The notes under the pieces: generated by a model
The model's input: only the letters and a program-made list of their open reading frames with translations
Told to the model about the DNA's origin: nothing
The model's database searches: none
Shown: positions 57,861 to 64,000 of the stretch, piece after piece
Layout of the letters: every line of letters starts with the position of its first letter
Numbering within the stretch: position 1 is the first letter of the stretch
Made by a program: the position numbers and the translations under genes
Source of the DNA: Clusia tigrina
Lineage: Eukaryota; Arthropoda; Insecta; Diptera; Clusiidae
Direction of reading: 5' to 3'
DNA: 64,000 nt
Assembly: GCA_920105625.2 (NCBI GenBank)
Contig: OV050031.1
Location: 223,620,194 to 223,684,193 of the forward strand

Positions 57861-59038
57861 CTCTCGATAATGCCTACAGTCGCTATATGATGACTCCAAG
57901 AAATACCCTGATATCGTAGGCAGAAGCACGAGTATCATACTAAGCTTAGAGAAATTTACAGGATAAAAGATGATACTGTCGACAGAACATAGATTTAGAT
58001 TTAGATTTATATTTAGATTTATTATTTCAGGGGGAGTATTGTCTCAAAAGGACCTATTGTACTAACCCCTATGTTTCAATCTAACCTTATGAATTGGAGC
58101 ACTTTGAAGTTTCCAAATTGTGGCAGGGTCTGTGAAGAACTCCCCCAAACATTTTTGTCTTTTACTTTTGATCGTTGGACACTCACTTAAAATGTGTTCT
58201 GATGTTCCAGAGTTATGTCCACAGAATCTGCAGTCAGAAATGTCCGACAGGCCTATATTATTAAGGTGATACCTTAGGCAACAATGTCCTGTCAAATATC
58301 CCACTAGAGTCTAAGACTTTCGCGGCCCAAGGGTAGTGTCCTTTTGGAGATACTACGGCTAGTGTTAAGAAATCTCTTTGCTTGTCTTTGGCCAGAAGCG
58401 TGCTGCCATTGAATAGCTCTCTGAGTTTCTTCCCATTCCCTAACTAAGTCTGTAGGGTGGCACGTAGCCATGTCGCAGAATGGTTCAGGGCCAATGAGTG
58501 GACGGAGCGCCCCACTTTTCGCGAGGCAGTCCGCCATTTCATACCCAGCGTGTCCTTCATGTCCAGACACCCAACAAAGTGTGACATTGTTGTCTTTTCT
58601 TAGTTCATTCAGGATTTTATGACATGCTGCAGCCAATCTGGGCGTATAGTAGTACGATCTCACTGCCTTAAGGGTAGCTTAGCTATCTGACATAATGTAT
58701 ATAAGCTTCTACGAAGACATTCTCGGATACATGCGTCGATGGCGAATACTTCCGCTTGAAATACTGTGGAGCGCGTTTTGGAACAATGGTCCCATTATAC
58801 CTGCTCCTGTTCTATCGTCTTCCAGTTTGGACCCTTCAGTATTTCAAATCAGGGCACCTTGTGGAATATTGGTAATGAATTCCTCAAACCTGCCTCTTGC
58901 AGGAATATGAACTTTTTAGAGTCTAGTGAATAATATTTTTGTCAACAGATAATCAGAAAACCTTATAAGGAGGTCATTCAGAATGGGATCAAGTACTTTC
59001 ATAGGCCCCCAAAGATCTCCACCTTTTATGTATGCGTA

Positions 59039-59187
59039 GCAGTAACAGCACCGATGAGTAGCTGCCCTACTGATGCTGTTTGAGTCATCACAGGCCTTCG
59101 TCTCAATTTTTATGGTTCTCGAAGGTATCTACGTGATGACTTCAAGAGCATCAGTAGGGCAGCTACGCATCGCTCCTATTACTGCTC
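59039..59187. repeat. Inverted duplication inside the retroelement (53-bp arms)
   Basis: GTAGCTGCCCTACTGATGCT (about 59057) and its reverse complement AGCATCAGTAGGGCAGCTAC (about 59147) lie in arms that match over about 53 bp at roughly 85%, separated by about 40 bp. Only one arm is the ancestral linker sequence (the 59.13-59.19 kb arm fits the protein reading). Confidence 0.85.
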
Positions 59188-59486
59188 CGGATATAAGACG
59201 ATGTAGCTTGCTTAGTTTTCTACTAGCCATATCTTGGCGTACCTTGGGCCACCAAGCTAACGCTCAATAGGTGACCATTGGTCATATTATATGACCAGTA
59301 TGTTACTTTTGGGGAGATTCCCAAAGCTTAGCCAAAAAGTTGTTGGCATGCAAATAATGCTCCTGTTGGTTTATTGGTTATGAAATTTAGATTACCAGGA
59401 TTACTCTTAGATATTTCGCTTCTTTGGAATATTCTAAAACTGCTCCATTTTAACGAAAGTTTAGTCAGATTTACTTTTCTTCGATT

Positions 59487-59615
59487 GGTAGATGGAACAA
59501 TTGTAGATTTCAGCGGATTTAAGATAGTCGTTTTCGCTGCATCAGCTGTTGGTAAATGGAACAATTGTCGATTTCAGCGGATTTAAGGATAGTCCTTTTC
59601 GCTGCACCAGCTGTT
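59487..59615. repeat. 64-bp tandem duplication inside the retroelement
   Basis: GGTAGATGGAACAATTGTAG from 59487 recurs as GGTAAATGGAACAATTGTCG from 59551. The copies run to CAGCTGTT and differ at a few positions. It falls in the segment coding the INP-K-T-VP block. Confidence 0.92.
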
Positions 59616-60154
59616 GGTTATGCTTAGGGCCTGTTGTAGGAGATACCAGATGTTGTCCTCATGGTTAAACACAATATATATAACTATATCATCATGTCTT
59701 ATAAATCCCAGACCATTTAGCTTCTCTAGGAGTTCATCAATAACCAACGTCCAGAGTACGGGAGAAAGTACCCCTCCTTGCGGACACCCCCAGGTTGTAT
59801 ATGTGGCTTTTTTGACTCCTTGTAGCTCAACAGTGATGGTTTTGGTTCTGCATACCTTTAGTATGTTTATAATTCAGTTGGAGATTATGGGAGGAATGTC
59901 CTTTTGGAAAAATGCAGCTTCAAATGACGTAATATCGAAAGCGCCTGGGATGTCCAAGAACGCACTTAGGACTATTTGTATTACTTTTAAAGCCTTTTCA
60001 ATATTTTGTGTTAGGCTGTGTACGAGTATAGGAGTTGTTGTTCACAGAACATGCCACGTAATCCTTATAATTCCGCTTTTTAAAGACTCTATTAGATCAC
60101 ATTGTAGACTTCTATAAGTAACTGGTTGTGGTACACTCTTATATTATATAGACT

Positions 60155-61985
60155 TATAGTTCCAATATCCTTTTAAACGAAATTCGCAGGATTCATGGAA
60201 GAATTTTAGGACCCGATTTTAGCCCGGTGCGTAGCAGTTACTTCAAATGAATTCGGAGCCATACCGACTTCCACAGCTCTAGCTCGATTCATCCTACACA
60301 CTTTGTGGAACTATTCAGCCTGCAACTGAGTTTACTGCTTCAGTGCTTCAGATCCCATAAACTTGGCTAAAAACAGCACGGAAACGCATATTCCACAAAA
60401 GCAGAAAAATATGCACCAATTGTAAGAAAAATCAATAATTACGAGTACTCGTATAAAGTCAGATTGAAAGGAAACAACGTTGTAAATAAATATTGTGAAA
60501 AAGGTTACAAAAACATCAGCTAAAGTGGTAAACAGCGTTTTCGATGAGCAGCTCTCCATACACAGACAGAAAAACTCCAGTAATCCCCGCCAAAGTGATG
60601 AGCAAACATAAACAAAAGAAGGAAATAGCAAAAAATTGCAGCCACTGGCAACGATGCCAAAGGATGCTTCAATAAAATCGCAGCTACACTTGCCTTCCAG
60701 TGCACGGGTTGCCAAAAAAGGAAACAAGGAAAACATAGCAACTGAGTGGGAAGCAGCAGAAGCATCCACTGAGTGATCAGGAGTATACCCAGCAGCAAAT
60801 CGAATGCAATTGCAATATAGAACAAAATTAATTACCACCACTGACAGACAGAGTTGAACCTTTATTGACACAGTTGCCACTCAGATATAGAGGCTACGCT
60901 GGATGTAAGATCGTGTATAACAAAATTGTGTAATGCGTGACTTTGGCATTGACATGGTTAGATTGGTTCTAGTGTGAATCTGCAGCACTAGTTGAACTGA
61001 AGGACCTGCGACCCACTTACTCTGCGTGCACTTATATTTCTATACAAAGACTTCAGCACCCAGTTAAGCTGCCAAGCCTCACAATTCACAGGTTTTCTCC
61101 ACATTACATGAATACTCAAAAAATAAGAGATATTTGCATGGAAAATAATCCAAAAGTCTTCAATAAATCACATTTTAATTATAAAATGCTCTTAACAAGG
61201 ATTCCTCTTGGCGAGGGCTGCTTTCACTACTTGTGAGTGTTTCCTGAGACGGGGGTGAGGGAGTTGTGCCCGCCTATAGAGACAGAGGCAACCACCTGAA
61301 ATGAATAAGCGGCGTTTAATTGCTAAAATTCGCAGCTGGCTCATTTGCCATGGCAACCTCTCCACCCCCCGCCGCACACCAGCGCTCCTCAACACTCTGT
61401 GCCGGAGTTTCAATTAAATGAATGATATTTACCGAAAAGGTTTATGTGTGTGCTCGCAAATGAACGCGGTTTTCGCATGCTCCTCTCGGCGGCAGGGGCA
61501 CGTAATAGGATAAAGCACAGTTATTAAATACAATCCTCACCTGGGAGTTGCTTTTGGGCGCTAATGGAAAATATGATTTTCATTTCGCAACACGAGTACT
61601 TTTTAAATCCCCGCCTGAAGAAGTCAGCAGGAATACGAATAGTAATGGAAATACGATACGATATCTTTGCAAATGTAGTTAGTGCTTGCCGCGAAGTGTT
61701 CGTACAGCGAACAATATTTAAAGTTCATAATGAACCGCAGCGAAAGCGGTGCAGTAAATGCGCAACGAGGTATGGATTAAAATTCGTACCAAAATATGAG
61801 TGAGAATGAGGGAAAATGAATGCAAAAATACGAATAATGTTTAGTGAAGTATCATTGAGCGATTGGTGCACAATTTGAAATGGTTGCCGAGTAGAGTGCA
61901 ACTGGAGCATAATAGAGGAGTGAGTCAGTAACCAAAACGTAGTATAACAGTAATAAAAGTCAGTCAAATTGCTGTTAAAAAAAGG
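60155..61985. other. Unassigned non-coding stretch
   Basis: No domain was recognised. A 182-codon minus-strand frame (60332-60880) is discussed as a weak finding. The GC-richer part near 61.2-61.5 kb has nothing I recognise. Confidence 0.45.
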
Positions 61986-61987
61986 GA

Positions 61988-62192
61988 TTTATTATTATTA
62001 TTGTAGCTTGGACAATAATTAATTATGTCCGCAAGGGGTTGGGGAATGAGTACTAGCAGCTAAGGCCTTGTAGCAGCTAAGACTTTTTAGCAGTACTAGC
62101 ACTAAGGCCATCGAAGAGAAGAGACTTTAGAAAGCAGAATTATTGTTCCATGCCCATCGCAGGCTTCACACCCACGATCCGAGTGTGATGTT
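61988..62192 (-). mobile_element. tRNA-derived SINE, copy 3 (degraded)
   Basis: An (ATT)n tail at 61988-62002 is followed by AATAATTAATTATGTCCG, GGGGAATGAGTACTAGCAGC, TCGAAGAGAAGAGACTTTAG and CATGCCCATCGCAGGCTTC. This is the reversed order of the SINE body. A partial internal duplication of the GTACTAGCAGCTAAGGCC block (about 62053 and 62092) is specific to this copy. The A-box head is lost. Confidence 0.75.
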
Positions 62193-62484
62193 AAAAATGG
62201 AGTAAGAAGCTCTTAGTAAGAACTATCATCGAAATTGAAAAAATTTTGCAGAAGCTTTGTGTCTAACAGAATATAACAGTTAAAAAAATTCTTTCCAAAC
62301 AAACTAAGCCTACATAAAGAGTATAAAAATTGATGTTATGGCGTTACAAAAGGTTTGTACGAGTATAACAGTTTATATCAGTATAAAATTATGTTTAAAA
62401 TTGTTTTCTTAGAAGTGAAGTGAAAAGAAATTTATCAAGCACATATTTATGATGTTGTATAAAAGTTACAACTATATAGTACAA

Positions 62485-62592
62485 CCCCTACGATGGGTAG
62501 TCACCTTGTTGCGGTGTAGGGGCTTACTGTGTGCTGGAACATGGCACATGAAAGACGGTGACATGGTCCAGTTACGCAAACTAAGAACTACC
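62485..62592 (+). ncRNA. Predicted HDV-like self-cleaving ribozyme at retrotransposon 5' end
   Basis: The order of pairings fits the HDV-like double pseudoknot. P1 is CCCCUA (62485-62490) with UAGGGG (62517-62522). P2 is GGUAGU (62496-62501) with ACUACC (62587-62592). P3 is CACC (62502-62505) with GGUG (62513-62516), closing a 7-nt loop UUGUUGC. P4 is a long imperfect hairpin over 62526-62572. J4/2 contains CUAAGA (62581-62586), whose C would be the catalytic cytosine, as in R2-type ribozymes. Cleavage is predicted just before 62485. HDV-like ribozymes are known at 5' ends of R2, RTE and LOA-group elements. P1.1 was not assigned, J4/2 is longer than usual, and a competing GTCACC/GGTGAC helix exists. 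Confidence 0.5.
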
Positions 62593-63076
62593 TTCAACGC
62601 ACAGGTTGAAAGTAGTTTTCTATGATTCCTGCTCAGTCGTTAAGGCTAGTTAGTAGTCGTACTGGCCAATATCGAACGTCTCACTGAGACCGCCGGATCG
62701 CCTAGATACTAACAATTGGTCAGCCCTTCGGGGAAGTGCGGCAATTCCTTTACAGACCAATGGCCCACTTTCAGTACGGTCATGTCTCTGCTGGACTTGG
62801 GTCGCCGATTTGCCGGGCGGGGGAGAGAGAAAACTCCCTGGGGCAGGGTTCACCAGACCTATTGACCCAAAAAAAAATACCCTAAATTCACGGTGGAACA
62901 GCTTTGCCAGTGAGCTTGCTTGACGGGGTAGAGTCAAGCTTAATAGCGAACTCCGTACGAGGTCCGGCGAACCTACGGTTTTAATTAGCCTTACCACGGG
63001 GGCGCCCGTGGGTGACCAAAACGCAAAAGAAAATTAAAGAAAAATATATGGAAAACTTAAGCCTATATGAAAAAAA

Positions 63077-64000
63077 ATGGACTGCACACCTTCAAATGTG
63101 CATAGTGTGGCTACAATGAGCCAACAGCCATCATTGGCCGATGGGGCATCTGGTCCCATCGACAATGAAAGCATGGAGCACGACCTGTTGGGGGGGGGGC
63201 ACCCGGTCCCTTAACCGACAGGCCGGAGGAGATGGACATCCCACTTAGCCAGGAATCGGCTGGGGTGTCTATCTCCTCGGAACAGGAGAGAAATCTTCTT
63301 GAACCTGCTCCAGAGAAGATTCCAAAACTTAGGGTGAAGCTGTCCGGAGCTGGACGTAAACGTTTTAAGGCTTTGCTTGCCAGGGGCATATCGCTGGAAA
63401 CAGCTCGGTCCTTGGCGGCAAATCCAGCCAACGTGTCTGCGCGATGGACCCCTAAAAGATCCTGTTCAGATGGCTCCACGCCGACATCGAACTCCAGGCC
63501 GACATCGAACTCCAGGCCGACAAAGCGGTTTGCACAAGAGGGCAACAAAAACATTGATAAAATGTCAATAGTGCCCCCAGCGGACCCGCCGGTGTGTGGT
63601 GAGATGAAGGAGGCGGAGACCTTACTTGGGGGCGAACCTGGTCCCAGTAAGAGGGTGGCGAGTGTCTCTGAAAGACATGGCGTGCAGGGCGCCTCCTTGG
63701 GGGTCCCCTGCTCAAAGCCTACTCTAGCGGAGACAGTCTGCTCCAAAAAGATAGGGGTAATAATTGAAGTCATTTAATTATTGTTACAAATACATATGTA
63801 AGCAAAGCAAAGCAAAAAAAGAGATTACAAAGTAAAGCAATATCAGTTACTATCAAACACTCATCGAATACACACCGTTCTTCTCATTTCGCTTTTATTG
63901 GTTTCAACTGTTATACCTAGCAATTTCCCGGAGGGCATATGGTCCACTGAAGAAATTGGGAAGGTACAACGGTGAATTCTCGACAAGATGTTCGAGACTC
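63077..64000 (+). pseudogene. Retrotransposon ORF1, frameshifted and interrupted
   Basis: The first in-frame ATG lies at 63077-63079. The frame stays open until a G10 run (63190-63199), after which it is off by one and stops at once. The following frame opens from about 63200 and includes the ATG at 63232. It encodes KLRVKLSGAGRKRFKALLAR, a Ser/Pro-rich region with a repeated TSNSRP unit, and PGPSKRVASVSERHG. Coding breaks at KKIGVI (about 63757) at a 147-bp insert, then resumes with PSNFPEGIWSTEEIGKVQR, a TGA stop and ILDKMFE to the window end. ORF1 proteins of such elements bind RNA; no CCHC zinc knuckle lies in the visible part. Confidence 0.7.
63763..63909. mobile_element. 147-bp MITE-like insertion in ORF1
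   Basis: The protein reading KKIGVI on the left joins PSNFPEGI on the right if this segment is removed. GTAATA (63757-63762) and GTTATA (63910-63915) flank it as a near-identical duplication. The ends ATTGAAGTCATTTAA and TTTTATTGGTTTCAACT (reversed: AGTTGAAACCAATAAAA) are imperfect inverted repeats. Non-coding; contains AAGCAAAGCAAAGCAAAA. Confidence 0.5.

Larger units (their letters stand above)
57985..60150 (-). pseudogene. RNase H-bearing non-LTR retrotransposon relic (LOA/I-like): RT, RNase H, tail
   Basis: From 5' to 3' on the minus strand: AFLDIPGAFDITSFEAA (about 59.97-59.92 kb); the palm motif GCPQGGVLSPVLWTLVIDEL (about 59.79-59.73 kb); a decayed YADD region (HDDIVIYIV, about 59.69 kb); INP-KSTIVP-TNRRK; LFACQQLFG; KLSKLHRLISGAVIGAMRSC; the RNase H start (EGSKLEDDRTGAGI, where the usual catalytic Asp is Glu); a stop in SDS-ATLKAVRSY; LCWVSGHEGHAGYEMADCLA (about 58.58-58.53 kb); and the Cys-His tail TGHCCLRYHLNNIGLSDISD, then CRFCG. 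The element ends in repeated TAAATC units (plus strand AGATTTAGATTT, 57989-58022). Frameshifts, stops, a tandem duplication and an inverted duplication disrupt it. Confidence 0.9.
62485..64000 (+). mobile_element. Non-LTR retrotransposon 5' part: 5' UTR and ORF1, continuing past the window
   Basis: A GC-richer ~590-nt 5' UTR (62485-63076) is followed by a decayed ORF1. The element starts at the ribozyme-like fold and keeps coding signal up to the last base, so its 3' part should lie beyond 64000. It differs from most relics here, which are 5'-truncated. The protein block LSGAGRKRFKALLARGISLE resembles a conserved segment of ORF1 proteins of RNase H-bearing fly elements (my recollection of the family, not checked). 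Confidence 0.75.

Noticed and set aside
59614..60117. 167-codon plus-strand frame as a gene
   Set aside because: It is the antisense of the minus-strand reverse transcriptase relic with the GCPQGGVLSP motif.
62485..63060. GC-rich stretch as an rRNA fragment
   Set aside because: I could not match it to conserved rRNA segments and it is contiguous with a retrotransposon ORF1, so a 5' UTR is the simpler reading.
63111..63773. 220-codon minus-strand frame as a gene
   Set aside because: It is antisense to ORF1 of the plus-strand element, whose protein motifs fit the family better.

Overview
This window looks like non-coding DNA from an insect, most likely a higher fly (Diptera). It is AT-rich, studded with (CA)n, (CAA)n and (GAT)n microsatellites, and full of decayed retrotransposons of types common in flies: R1-like, RNase H-bearing LOA/I-like and RTE-like non-LTR elements, Ty3/Gypsy-like solo LTRs, and a mariner relic. 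The order is an inference from element types and composition. I could not identify any intact host protein-coding gene. The only host-exon candidate is a weak 99-bp His-rich stretch near 15.0 kb on the minus strand.

Layout. 0-11.5 kb: mostly unassigned sequence with a tandem duplication (716-870), a solo LTR with a 4-bp target-site duplication (3993-4552), CTAN and TG repeats, a 143-bp minisatellite (7.9-8.6 kb), a reverse transcriptase relic (10.56-11.2 kb) and an abutting LTR fragment. 15-22 kb: a foldback, a SINE relic, LTRs, an RTE-like C-terminal relic (18.1-18.6 kb), a solo LTR with a TSD inside a short tandem repeat (19.4-20.0 kb) and a 165-bp minisatellite (20.8-21.7 kb). 22-29 kb: unassigned DNA plus one degenerate repeat array. 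29.3-31.3 kb: a long R1-clade pseudo-element on the minus strand. 33.6-41.7 kb: a SINE fragment, an LTR inside an AAGCTTT-rich repeat, an 82-bp array, an RNase H-type element tail, a solo LTR with a TSD (39587-40047), an RTE-like tail and a mariner transposase relic. 44-50 kb: a hAT-like MITE candidate, microsatellites and a SINE copy. 53-60 kb: a degraded RNase H-bearing element interrupted by a SINE and a MITE-like insert, a ~170-bp satellite-like array, and a long opposite-strand relic with a TCTAAA-type tail. 62.5-64 kb: the 5' end of another non-LTR element with 5' UTR and ORF1, running off the window.

The most interesting signals are three. The first is a predicted HDV-like double-pseudoknot at the exact 5' start of the 62.5-kb element. 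The second is a tRNA-derived SINE family with five copies here, one nested with a visible TSD. The third is a short motif (CACAATCCAGTG-like) shared near the 3' ends of otherwise different LTRs. No element appears able to move from this window: the coding relics carry stops, frameshifts or truncations. The LTRs are solo or partial. All structures were read by eye; boundaries are accurate to a few bases only where a TSD is given.
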